Shown here piece after piece: positions 27,680-36,416 of a DNA stretch of 64,000 bases. The notes under the pieces are model-generated. The model ran no database searches. It was not told the origin of the DNA and worked only from the letters and a program-made list of their open reading frames with translations. The stretch is from positions 1 through 64,000 of the forward strand of contig NZ_FPBK01000003.1 in NCBI RefSeq assembly GCF_900116665.1. Reading direction: 5' to 3'. The stretch comes from Pustulibacterium marinum (GTDB lineage: Bacteria > Bacteroidota > Bacteroidia > Flavobacteriales > Flavobacteriaceae). The position numbers were made by a program, and so were the translations under genes. How positions within the stretch are numbered: position 1 is the stretch's first letter; every line of letters starts with the position of its first letter.

Positions 27680-29143
27680 ATGAAAAAACAATATATCACC
27701 ATCAGTCTTTTGGCAATTGCCACACTTTTTACTGCATGTTCAGAAGATGAAAAACCCTACTACCCACCGCCAAGTACTGGTGGTGAAGGAACCGAGGTTG
27801 CTACTGCCCAAATGTGGGTGACCAGTGGAGACCAGAGTAGGTTACTAGCAGCGCAGGACAACCTTAGCATTGTAGATAATACTGAAACTACCTATCCTGC
27901 CATCACCATCAACAGTGGAGAACAATTACAAGAAATAGAGGGGTTTGGAGCTGCATTAACAGGTTCTTCAGCTTATTTGATCAAAAATAAGCTGAGTGCC
28001 GCGCAGCGCAATGCTTTACTGGCAGATCTTTTCAATGCAGAAAACGGTATTGGATTAAGCTACCTTCGTTTAACCGTAGGGGCTTCTGATTTTTCGTTGG
28101 AAGATTTCACCTATGACGATATGCCTTCCGGTATTACGGATGAGAATCTGGATAATTTCAGTATTGCGCATGACGAAACCAATGTCATTCCGGTATTGTC
28201 GGATATTCTGGCCATCAATCCAAACATTCAATTGATGGGAAGTCCGTGGAGTGCTCCAGCTTGGATGAAAACCAATCAAAGTTTGTATGGTGGTACATTG
28301 AGTACTTCATATTACAACACCTATGCAAACTATTTGGTGAAATATATTGAAGCATACGCTACTCATGGCATTACCATCAATGCAATTACGCCACAAAACG
28401 AACCATTACATACCTCTGGGTATCCTACCATGAAAATGGAAGCTACGGAACAAGCGGCATTCATCAAAAATGCATTGGGACCTGTTTTTGCAGCGAATGA
28501 TATCGATACAAAGATCATTGCCTATGATCATAACTTTGATGAAACCAGTTATCCTTTAACTGTATTGGCTGACGAAGATGCTGCACAATATGTTTCCGGT
28601 AGTGCTTTTCACGCCTACGCAGGGGAAGTGAGTGCTATGGACAATGTACATGCTGCCTACCCGGATAAAGACTTGTACTTTACCGAGATCTCTGGTGGCG
28701 AATGGAGTACCGACTTTGGTTCGAACCTTAAATGGTACACGCGTAATATTTTGATAGGAACTACACGCAATTGGTCTAAAACTGCTTTGTTCTGGAACCT
28801 AGCATTGGATACCAATCACGGACCTACCAACAATGGCTGTAGTGATTGCCGTGGCGTAGTAACCATAGATGATGCTGGTGACGTGAGTGAAAATGTGGAG
28901 TACTATGCACTTGCACACTTTTCAAAATTTGTGCGTCCCGGTGCGCACCGCATCAGCAGTACTACGTTTGATGCCAGCACAGGCTTGTACAATGTAGCTT
29001 TTGAAAACACAGATGGTAGCATGGTATTGATCGTTCTAAATGAGAGTCCGTCTACCAAAAACTTTTCAGTGGTTTTAGGAGACCATCGCTTTGACGGATC
29101 CATACCACAATCAAGTGTTGCAACCATTACTTGGAATTATTAA
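27680..29143 (+). CDS. GH30 family glycoside hydrolase lipoprotein (probable beta-1,6-glucanase)
   Basis: 487 residues with lipoprotein Cys 20 (LFTACSEDE), acidic after the Cys, so probably surface exposed. GH30 features: IEGFGAALTGSSA (start of the barrel), the acid/base Glu 241 in ITPQNEPL, and the nucleophile Glu 336 in LYFTEISGGEW. The pattern resembles GH30 subfamily 3, which contains bacterial endo-beta-1,6-glucanases. The surface location would suit first cleavage of pustulan-type glucan or of laminarin branches. GH30 also includes beta-glucosylceramidases and xylanases, so the substrate call is less certain than the family. Confidence 0.9.
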   Translation: MKKQYITISLLAIATLFTACSEDEKPYYPPPSTGGEGTEVATAQMWVTSGDQSRLLAAQDNLSIVDNTETTYPAITINSGEQLQEIEGFGAALTGSSAYLIKNKLSAAQRNALLADLFNAENGIGLSYLRLTVGASDFSLEDFTYDDMPSGITDENLDNFSIAHDETNVIPVLSDILAINPNIQLMGSPWSAPAWMKTNQSLYGGTLSTSYYNTYANYLVKYIEAYATHGITINAITPQNEPLHTSGYPTMKMEATEQAAFIKNALGPVFAANDIDTKIIAYDHNFDETSYPLTVLADEDAAQYVSGSAFHAYAGEVSAMDNVHAAYPDKDLYFTEISGGEWSTDFGSNLKWYTRNILIGTTRNWSKTALFWNLALDTNHGPTNNGCSDCRGVVTIDDAGDVSENVEYYALAHFSKFVRPGAHRISSTTFDASTGLYNVAFENTDGSMVLIVLNESPSTKNFSVVLGDHRFDGSIPQSSVATITWNY

Positions 29144-29155
29144 AAACGAAACATC

Positions 29156-30880
29156 ATGAAACATTTATATACCTACCTTATCGCTGCCTTTGCATTACTA
29201 GCAGCGGTGTCTTGTGAAAAAGACAATGTAGCGCCAGTGGGCAACTGGTCTTTAAGTGAACCAACACTTACGGCGCCAGACGATGGAAGCGCTTATATTT
29301 TGGACGAATCCGATCCTAACGAGCATTTTTATTTTGAATGGGAAGCTGCTGAGTCTACAGCCGGCTTTCAGGTACGTTACCAATTGGTACTAGATACTTT
29401 GGGAAGCGAAAATTATGATACACCCCTACTTTCGGTTGCTTCGGACAACAACGGAAAAGCCACTACCGGAAACCTAACCGCCGGTGATATTGACCTTGCG
29501 TTATCTTATGCAGGATTTCCTGCCGGGGAAGCTGCCGAAGTAGAATGGGCTGTGGTTGCTATTTGTCAGGATACCAAAACGGTGGCTGCGCGTAGTATTC
29601 ACTTTACTCGTTTTGAAACCGAATATGTTCCGGTACAGTTATTTGTTTCCGGTGCCGCTACCGAAGCAGGTACAGATCTTTCCAATGCAGTGGCCATGCG
29701 TCACTTGTTAGATGGAGATCAAAACAACACCTTTGTTTTTGAAACCTATACTTCTCTGGAAGCAGGGATGCCATTCCAATTCTATAGCAAAAGAGAATTG
29801 CCGGCACACATCTATGGTGGTGGTGAAAATACCCTTATAAAAGGTGGTGATGCCCTTACGGTAGAAGAATCCGGAGTATATCGTATTACAGTAGATCTTA
29901 TGAACAATACCTACAGCTTGTTGATGATCAACAATTGGAGTATTGTGGGAGAACCTATTCCAAATGGTTGGGGTGGTGATGCACCATTAACCTACATAGG
30001 TGGTGGTGTTTGGGAGTCTACCATGGTATTAACCAGTGGTGGGTTTGTTTTCCGTGCTAATGAAGACTGGGGTTATTTATTAAAACTAGTTTCAGGGACT
30101 ACAGACGAAGTGTACATGGAAGCACAAGCAGGAGCTGCCGGAATTTCTATAGAAGACCTTAGTGTGGCCAACGCAGGAGAATATACCGTGACTTTAGACC
30201 TTTCTTCCGCTCCGTATACGTATCATATGGAATCTAATTTGAATCCACCATCAGAAACTCCGGATGCTTTGTATCTATTAGCCGATGGTGTTTCCGTAGC
30301 TACATTTGCTATGGATGGTGATGTTTTCAGTACCAATTATTTACCATTACAAGCAGGGGTTACCTACCAATGGAACAGTATGGAAGATGGTAGTGGAACA
30401 GCTTATTTTACTTCAGCAAGTATCGGAGCTTCAGACAATCCTGATGGAGATGCTGTAACGGGTGCTTTTGGTTTTGTAGAAGGCGAAGGTACTTTTAGCG
30501 TAGACCATGATCAGGCGTACAAATTGAGTCTAGACTTTGCTACCGGAAACGGAACGTGGAAGTACTACAACCTCAAAGTATTCCACTGGGATAATATCAA
30601 TAATGGATGGGATGATCGCCAGGAAATACCTATGACCTATCAACATCCAAACACTTTTATATTAAGCACTAGCCTTACGGCCAATTACGATATCAAATTT
30701 ATCTCTCCTTGGGATGTAGACTTGGGTACTGATACTCCAACAGCTATGAGCGGTAACTTGTACAATGGCGATGGTGGCGGTGTCAACTTAAATCCGATCA
30801 CTACTACAGGAACCTACACTATGGAGGCTACCATAAACGATACCTATACAGGCGGAACCTACAGTATTACAGCAGAATAA
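29156..30880 (+). CDS. SusE/SusF-like glycan-binding lipoprotein
   Basis: 574 residues with lipoprotein Cys 20 (AAVSCEKDN). The N-terminal SusE-type domain reads LSEPTLTAPDDGSAYILDES, then FYFEWEAAESTAGFQVRYQL. Three or more starch-binding-type beta-sandwich modules follow, each containing pattern PFQFYSKRELP, then NTYSLLMINNWSIVGEPIPNGW. Such proteins bind glycan on the surface and help retain it. It lies between the two GH30 genes, 12 bp after the first, and is followed by a hairpin at 30896-30922. Confidence 0.85.
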   Translation: MKHLYTYLIAAFALLAAVSCEKDNVAPVGNWSLSEPTLTAPDDGSAYILDESDPNEHFYFEWEAAESTAGFQVRYQLVLDTLGSENYDTPLLSVASDNNGKATTGNLTAGDIDLALSYAGFPAGEAAEVEWAVVAICQDTKTVAARSIHFTRFETEYVPVQLFVSGAATEAGTDLSNAVAMRHLLDGDQNNTFVFETYTSLEAGMPFQFYSKRELPAHIYGGGENTLIKGGDALTVEESGVYRITVDLMNNTYSLLMINNWSIVGEPIPNGWGGDAPLTYIGGGVWESTMVLTSGGFVFRANEDWGYLLKLVSGTTDEVYMEAQAGAAGISIEDLSVANAGEYTVTLDLSSAPYTYHMESNLNPPSETPDALYLLADGVSVATFAMDGDVFSTNYLPLQAGVTYQWNSMEDGSGTAYFTSASIGASDNPDGDAVTGAFGFVEGEGTFSVDHDQAYKLSLDFATGNGTWKYYNLKVFHWDNINNGWDDRQEIPMTYQHPNTFILSTSLTANYDIKFISPWDVDLGTDTPTAMSGNLYNGDGGGVNLNPITTTGTYTMEATINDTYTGGTYSITAE

Positions 30881-30895
30881 TTTCCCTAAACACAT

Positions 30896-30922
30896 ACCGG
30901 CAAATGCATGGCGTTTGCCGGT
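30896..30922 (+). terminator. Hairpin between susE-like and second GH30 gene
   Basis: CCGGCAAA (30897-30904) pairs with TTTGCCGG (30914-30921), with one more A:T pair outside. The following T run is short, so termination may be partial. It could make expression of the second GH30 lower than the upstream genes. It also argues against the ATG at 30908, which lies inside this stem-loop, as the real start of the second GH30. Confidence 0.6.
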
Positions 30923-30937
30923 TTATATACCATCATT

Positions 30938-32362
30938 ATGAAGTTATCTACCAAAAAACTAACCACCATGAGTCTTGGACTTTCCTTGCTCTGTGGTGTT
31001 GTGGCCTGTGATGAGCAGCCTGCAAAAGAAACCAACCTACCCAAAGGCAAGGTATATGTAACCAGTATGGATGAAACCCTGCTGCTTGCACCACAAGACC
31101 TGCCTACACATACCGAAGAAGAAATACATACAACCATCCAACTTGATACCGCCACTACCTACCAAACTATGGACGGTTTTGGCTATACCCTTACCGGCGG
31201 GAGCGCCATGCATTTACACAACATGAGTGCCCCTGCCCGCAAGGAACTTTTAGAAGAGTTGTTTGGTGACCACGAAACAAGTGTGCGTGTTAATTATCTG
31301 AGAATTAGTATAGGAGCTTCAGACCTAGACGAAGCTCCTTTCTCTTATGATGACCTACCGGAAGGTACTACCGATGTTCCTCTGGAGCATTTTACACTGG
31401 CACACGATACCTTGGATGTGGTACCGATGTTAAAAGAAATATTAGCTATCAATCCAAAAATTCAATTATTAGGTTCACCCTGGTCTCCACCGGTGTGGAT
31501 GAAAGACAATCATGATACCCGTGGCGGTAGTCTATTACCGGAGTATTATGAAACCTATGCCCGCTACTTTGTAAAGTATATTCGTGCTATGGAAGCTGAA
31601 GGAATTACCATCAATGCGATGACCATTCAGAACGAACCCTTACACCCCGGTAACAATCCAAGCTTGTTAATGCTACCGGAACAGCAAAGTACTTTTATCA
31701 AGGAACATTTAGGACCACTTTTTAAGGAGGAAGGCATCAACACAAAGATCATTTTGTATGATCACAATGCAGACAGACCCGATTACCCTATCAGCATTCT
31801 TGATGATCCTGAAACAGCACAGTATGTAGACGGTGCAGCCTTTCACTTGTATGGTGGTGAAATAGATGCCGTAAGCAAAGTACACGAAGCACACCCCAAC
31901 AAACATCTGTATTTTACAGAGCAATGGGTAGGTGCTCCCGGTGATTTTGCCAAAGAGATGAATTGGCATACCGAAAACCTCATCATTGGCGCACCGCGTA
32001 ACTGGTGTAAAACAGTATTGGAATGGAACTTGGCGGCTGATGCCAACCAACAACCGCATACAGACCGTGGTGGGTGCGACCGTTGTTTGGGCGCTGTAAC
32101 CATAACAGGTGATAACGTTACTCGTAACCCGGCATACTACATCATTGCACAAGCTGCTAAGTTTGTACGTGCAGGAGCAGTACGCATTGCCTCTACGATG
32201 GAAAAAGAACTACCAAACGTTGCCTACCAAAACCCTGATGGAAGTTTGGTAGTGATTGTTCAAAATAAATCAACTGAAAAACGAACATTTTATATAGATG
32301 CCAACGGTACGCGCCATTTGGCTGTGCTAGATGGTGAAACCGTAGGTACTTTTACCTTTTAA
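30938..32362 (+). CDS. Second GH30 glycoside hydrolase lipoprotein
   Basis: 474 residues from the ATG at 30938, chosen because it gives a clean lipoprotein signal (LSLLCGVVAC, Cys 24) and because the upstream ATG lies in a hairpin. Catalytic Glu 233 in TIQNEPLHP and Glu 328 in LYFTEQW are conserved. It is clearly homologous to the first GH30 (shared GSPWS.P.WMK, YDHN.D...YP, AFH.Y.GE blocks) but differs after the nucleophile (EQW versus EISGGEW), so substrate or mode (endo versus exo) may differ. It is the last gene of the PUL. Confidence 0.9.
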   Translation: MKLSTKKLTTMSLGLSLLCGVVACDEQPAKETNLPKGKVYVTSMDETLLLAPQDLPTHTEEEIHTTIQLDTATTYQTMDGFGYTLTGGSAMHLHNMSAPARKELLEELFGDHETSVRVNYLRISIGASDLDEAPFSYDDLPEGTTDVPLEHFTLAHDTLDVVPMLKEILAINPKIQLLGSPWSPPVWMKDNHDTRGGSLLPEYYETYARYFVKYIRAMEAEGITINAMTIQNEPLHPGNNPSLLMLPEQQSTFIKEHLGPLFKEEGINTKIILYDHNADRPDYPISILDDPETAQYVDGAAFHLYGGEIDAVSKVHEAHPNKHLYFTEQWVGAPGDFAKEMNWHTENLIIGAPRNWCKTVLEWNLAADANQQPHTDRGGCDRCLGAVTITGDNVTRNPAYYIIAQAAKFVRAGAVRIASTMEKELPNVAYQNPDGSLVVIVQNKSTEKRTFYIDANGTRHLAVLDGETVGTFTF

Positions 32363-32502
32363 TTTTCCTCTTGAAAATTTCCCCCTGGTACGTTGGGTAC
32401 CACGTTTATAGCAATACTATAAACAAGTATGTATGTTCAGTATGCAGCTGCGTTTACCTCATGGTTTTCGCAGCTGTTTTTATTTTTACGTAAAGTTTGT
32501 TG

Positions 32503-32510
32503 TATCTTCG
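32503..32510 (+). promoter_or_regulatory. TATCTTCG -7 promoter element
   Basis: TATCTTCG is the same octamer as at 15399. It lies 38 bp before the ATG at 32549 and inside the longer upstream frame, so it supports the shorter RDD protein. Confidence 0.5.
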
Positions 32511-32548
32511 AACCATATTTATATGTTGATACCACTAGAAAACTAACC

Positions 32549-33436
32549 ATGACTTCCACACAAAAACCAAAAATAATAACGCGTATAGGTGCAATGCTAT
32601 TAGACCATGTTGCTATGACTTTTGTAGCGATCATCTTTATGATTCCTTTTATGATAGGGGTCTTTTCCAATGCGCTGCAAGTTTCTCACGAACCTTCCTC
32701 CTTTGCTTTTTCAAAAGTGTTGCTTTATATAGCACTACTAGGGTTTTCACTATATTTTTGTAAAGACAGTTTCCAAGGGCGTAGCTTGGGAAAAAGAGTT
32801 ACTAAACTACAGGTACACAACTATAAAACAGGACAGATAGCCCATCCGATGCGCTGTTTCATTCGAAACATTTTTATCATCATTTGGCCATTGGAAGTCA
32901 TCATGACACTCATTAATCCTAGTAGAAGACTTGGAGATTATGTTGCCGGAACTTGCGTAGTTACCTATGACGCAGCAACAGACCAACCCAAAACAAACTA
33001 TGCACAAGTGGGGATGGCTATTGTAATAAGTTATGTGATATTACTACTCATAAGCCTACCCTATATTGGATCTTTCAACGGGCCTACAAGCAACAGTGTA
33101 CACTATGTAGAAAGTTCACTCAACACTCCTGCAGCAGCCGAAACCACACAAATGTTTGCAGACAGTTTAGGAGAAGTTTTAACGGCCGATGTACGCGTTT
33201 ACGATCATATTAAAGAAGATGAAAACCTCTCATATGTTTCCGTGATTGTACGACTAAATGAGAATTATTTAGCCAATGATGATGATTACGAATCGCTCAA
33301 ATCTGCTATCTTACCATTACTTTACAGCAAATTCCCTCAGGGAACTTTTGTAGGGCGCATAAAATATGTATACCAACAAGGGGGAACAATAAAAATGCGA
33401 TCTATGACCCTAGATTGGAGAGATGAAGAGAAATAG
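32549..33436 (+). CDS. RDD family membrane protein
   Basis: About 295 residues from the ATG at 32549. An upstream in-frame ATG (32429) would add 40 residues across a promoter-like TATCTTCG, so it is unlikely. The RDD pattern is present: ITRIGAMLLDHVAM (Arg-Asp), LYFCKDSFQGRSLGKRVTKLQV, and LINPSRRLGDYVAGT. Three to four membrane helices are followed by a soluble C-terminal domain of about 110 residues. RDD proteins are poorly defined; some are cation/proton antiporters. No neighbouring gene suggests a role. Confidence 0.85.
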   Translation: MTSTQKPKIITRIGAMLLDHVAMTFVAIIFMIPFMIGVFSNALQVSHEPSSFAFSKVLLYIALLGFSLYFCKDSFQGRSLGKRVTKLQVHNYKTGQIAHPMRCFIRNIFIIIWPLEVIMTLINPSRRLGDYVAGTCVVTYDAATDQPKTNYAQVGMAIVISYVILLLISLPYIGSFNGPTSNSVHYVESSLNTPAAAETTQMFADSLGEVLTADVRVYDHIKEDENLSYVSVIVRLNENYLANDDDYESLKSAILPLLYSKFPQGTFVGRIKYVYQQGGTIKMRSMTLDWRDEEK

Positions 33437-34060
33437 TATCTAAAAGTTTTAAAACAAAATACAAACTTTAACGGCAACGCTCCAAAAAAAGAAAATTCCA
33501 TCGCGGGATTACTGAAATTATAAGTAGGTCTACAACGGCTTTTTTCATACCTCAAGATGTATAGTCATAGCATATCAAACACCGTTATACATACACCACT
33601 CTTTTACAGATAGATACATCATTATATATATTACATTCTTTACAATTTTTGTAGTACTAGCTATAGAACTAGCGCTTTTTACCACACTATAACGTTTTAA
33701 TTTGAAGTACTATTTGCTTACATCAGTATTAAAAACCCTTATAAACACTAGCCTCACCCCTGTTTTTACATTTTTTTTAGCGTGTTGTATTTTGTATGAA
33801 ATTTTTTTATATATTGAAAAAAGTAAATCATTAGATATCAAACATTTACTCCCATTCCCAAATTAAACCTACCCATAGCTATTGTTCCCCTAGCTATACT
33901 TTGGATGTCTCCCCTACGCAGTACGGCATCCCATGATACCTTTATTACAATTTCTTTGCTAAGAAATTGGTCTATATATAGTAGCGGCATACCCTAAAAA
34001 AGGTGTATGCAATGATCATGTGTATTTTATGATGTGCATTGTATTTGTAAGGGCTTCATG

Positions 34061-34236
34061 CATACTTGCGAAACGGCTTTGCATACTTGCGAAACGGCTT
34101 TGCATACTTGCGAAACGGCTTTACATACTTGCGAAATGGCTTTGCATACTTGCGAAACGGCTTTACATACTTGCGAAACGGCTTTGCATACTTGCGAAAC
34201 GGCTTTGCATACTTGCGAAACGGCTTTGCATACTTG
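34061..34236. repeat. 21-bp tandem repeat array, 8 full copies plus a partial ninth
   Basis: Unit CATACTTGCGAAACGGCTTTG starts at 34061, 34082, 34103, 34124, 34145, 34166, 34187, 34208 and 34229 (partial). Copies differ by single bases only (GCAT/ACAT, AAACGG/AAATGG). There is no unique spacer, so it is not a CRISPR. The 21-bp period equals two helical turns and seven codons. Confidence 0.92.
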
Positions 34237-34344
34237 TTTGAGCAGTCCGTTTACCGCTGCAATGCATCTATGATAAGGCATGCATGCGATACACTTCCAT
34301 ACGCTACAAAGAGCAGCCACCAAACCTTGTTTGATCGTGGCAAA

Positions 34345-34376
34345 GGAGTGATTTGCCTACAGGCAAGAGGCACTCC
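34345..34376 (+). other. Two-tier stem-loop upstream of the FN3 gene
   Basis: GGAGTG (34345-34350) pairs with CACTCC (34371-34376), and TTGCCT (34353-34358) with AGGCAA (34361-34366). It is followed by an A-rich tract, then the FN3 start at 34420. It could be a 5'-UTR control or stabilising element. Confidence 0.4.
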
Positions 34377-34419
34377 AAAAAAATTAAAATTATTTATATA
34401 ACCATTAAATTTTAAAATT

Positions 34420-35046
34420 ATGAGAGTTTATAAAGTTCATACCAATTATTCAAAATTAGTTGATGCCGAATTAGGTCCGTTTTCCACACATGTGCATGAA
34501 TGCCTCACAGGAAATACAAATTTTACACTAGCGGAAGGAGACCTTACCACCTTGAGCACCAACATTACTAACTATACCGAATTGTTCGACAAGTTGAACG
34601 CTAATGGTATGCGTACCAATACCATAGCTAAAAACGATGCGCGCCAAGTATTGATAGAAAATCTGCGGGTGTTGGCTACTACGGTAAACCTTCAAGCTTA
34701 TAACCAAAATGAAAAACTGCAAAGCAGCGGGTTTACCCTTAACAAACAGCCGGAAACTATACAAGAGTACCCCGCACCTATAGGTATTAAGGTATGGCAA
34801 GGCAACAACAGCGGCACTATACATGCACAAGTACCCCCCAATTCGGCTTGCGAATTATATGTGTTTTACTATACCGATGATGCTACCATTACCGACCCCA
34901 CGCAAATGAAACAGATAATTTCTAAAAAATCAAAGGTAGAGATCACCGGTTTAACCACTGGTACCACCTATACGATTACGGCCGCGTACCGTGGTAGTAG
35001 TCCCAAAGTGAATTATGCCAATTTTGTAACCATTATAGCGCCATAA
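34420..35046 (+). CDS. Fibronectin type III domain protein
   Basis: 208 residues without signal peptide. An N-terminal helical region (about 1-110) has the look of a family found across bacteria (YKVHTNYSKLVDAELGPF ... CLTGNTNF). The C-terminal 80 residues form an FN3 module (APIGIKVWQG, then VEITGLTTGTTYTITAAYRG). Function unknown. It resembles the DUF6266 gene in organisation: a single, GC-richer gene, no leader peptide, preceded by a long repeat-bearing non-coding region and followed by a strong terminator. Confidence 0.8.
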   Translation: MRVYKVHTNYSKLVDAELGPFSTHVHECLTGNTNFTLAEGDLTTLSTNITNYTELFDKLNANGMRTNTIAKNDARQVLIENLRVLATTVNLQAYNQNEKLQSSGFTLNKQPETIQEYPAPIGIKVWQGNNSGTIHAQVPPNSACELYVFYYTDDATITDPTQMKQIISKKSKVEITGLTTGTTYTITAAYRGSSPKVNYANFVTIIAP

Positions 35047-35063
35047 CCGGCACCCCACCCCTA

Positions 35064-35099
35064 CCGCTGTTTACATTAGGTATGCAGCGGTTTTTTTTG
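35064..35099 (+). terminator. Rho-independent terminator after the FN3 gene
   Basis: CCGCTG (35064-35069) pairs with CAGCGG (35085-35090), followed at once by eight T residues. Confidence 0.85.
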
Positions 35100-35161
35100 T
35101 AATCGTATTAGTACACTTTTGGAATGAAAATTGTAATGCTTTTTTGTATAAACAAAAACGT

Positions 35162-35440
35162 ATGAAAAAAATAACTATTCTTTTGGTTACCGCAGTGCTA
35201 TGTACTTCGTGCATATTAACCAAAGCACCTATGGCCCAGGTTGGGATGACAGAAGAGGAATTTACTGAAAGTACCCATCGTGAAGAGCTTGTAGAACTAG
35301 AAGAAAACTGGGCAGTATACCGAGTTTTCTATGGTTACGAAAGTAGGTATGTAAAATACTATTATTTTAAAAACCATAAACTAGTGCGTATGGACACTAG
35401 CGAACGAAATATCCATTACCATGTGCGTAGAAGCCATTAG
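35162..35440 (+). CDS. Small lipoprotein
   Basis: About 92 residues from the ATG at 35162 (MKKITILLVTAVLCTSC, Cys 17). An upstream in-frame ATG adds six basic residues and is less likely. The mature part, MTEEEFTESTHREELVELEENWAVYRV, then RYVKYYYFKNHKLVRMD, resembles small periplasmic SmpA/OmlA-like folds only loosely. Function unknown. Monocistronic. Confidence 0.72.
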   Translation: MKKITILLVTAVLCTSCILTKAPMAQVGMTEEEFTESTHREELVELEENWAVYRVFYGYESRYVKYYYFKNHKLVRMDTSERNIHYHVRRSH

Positions 35441-35554
35441 TAGGTATTTTTAGCACAGAAAGTGATCTGTAGTTTAAGTAGCTACGCTTTGGGGTAAAAG
35501 ATGATATTTTTTATTTCAGTTCACCGTAAAAAAGGTGTATATTGGAGGGGGATG

Positions 35555-36286
35555 TGGAATATAATTTTAATCAATTAAAAGAAGTTGAGAACTCCGATAG
35601 AAATAGGTAAAAATAAATTTCATTCAAAAAAAGAAGCTCTAGAGTTTTATAAAAAAATTTTAGCTTCTTATGAAGTTGGTGAAATTTTAAATTCGACAGA
35701 TTTTGACAATGTTTTTTGTTTGTTAGAAGTTCATCCTAATAAGAAAAAAAAAATTGGTTGTGGAATTTTACAATTCCGTATTGGGATTGCAAAATTTAAT
35801 ACCAAAAGTTTTGAATTAGTACGAAAGGACGGTACTAATGAATTTTTATCCTATACAAAAAGGATAAATAAACCTAAAAACGATTTCTCAAAGTTTGCAA
35901 TGGCATGTCGACAGGCAATCCAAAAGGATTTAATTAATTTGAAGCAAAACTATTTCAAAGAAAATGCGAAAAACGGAAAGGTAAAATGTCAAGAAACAGG
36001 TGATTTTTTAACATACGAAGCATTGAATATTGATCACAGACAGCCAAATACTTTTTCAGTAATTGTTGATAGATTTTTAGAAATTAAAAATCTTAATCTT
36101 TCAAAGATTGAATATTTGCAAATAAATGGTGGTCCCAATGAGTTAGCGGACAAAATTTTAAAAACTGAATTTAGAAATTACCATAAAGAGAAGGCAATTT
36201 TACGATTAGTAAAAAAGGAATTGAATTTGAGTCGAGCGTATCAAGCTAAAATAGGAAAAACAAAAAAGGATTTAACAATAAAATAA
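35555..36286 (+). CDS. DUF3223 (DCL-like) plus HNH-like nuclease protein
   Basis: About 243 residues from GTG 35555; the next in-frame start is TTG 35585. The GTG has an unusually strong Shine-Dalgarno for this lineage (GGAGGGG at 35545-35551). Residues about 15-60 fit DUF3223/DCL: IGKNKFHSKKEALEFYKKIL, then FDNVFCLLEVHPNK. The C-terminal half has CQETG (possible metal ligand), an HNH-like IDHRQP, and FRNYHKEKAILRLV. This domain pair is known in candidate restriction or mobile nucleases. AT-rich compared with neighbours, isolated. Nuclease activity is inferred only. Confidence 0.75.
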
Positions 36287-36416
36287 AACACTCTATTTTA
36301 CAAGATCTTAGTTAAAAAACAAAAAAACACAATTATCCACTAGCCTAGCTCTAGTACAATACTCTTGTTAACTGCAAAAAATAAACAAATTGGCAATCAT
36401 TTAAAAACACCACACT

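Larger units (their letters stand above)
33437..34419. other. Long non-coding stretch with small hairpins and a tandem array
   Basis: No convincing gene. The palindromic hairpin GCATACCC / GGTGTATGC (about 33989-34012) precedes a 21-bp tandem array (34061-34236) and a stem-loop at 34345-34376. The frames that stay open across 34020-34401 on both strands only reflect the 21-bp (7-codon) period. Confidence 0.65.

Noticed and set aside
30908-30937. ATG at 30908 as start of the second GH30
   Set aside because: It sits inside the stem-loop 30896-30922 and adds residues before a complete lipoprotein signal.
34061-34236. Possible CRISPR array
   Set aside because: Units follow each other without unique spacers and no cas gene is near.
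34020-34401. Overlapping frames on both strands across the tandem array, encoding Cys/Thr/Leu or Val/Ser repeats
   Set aside because: A 21-bp period has no stop in several frames by arithmetic. No start signals or non-repeat homologous part.
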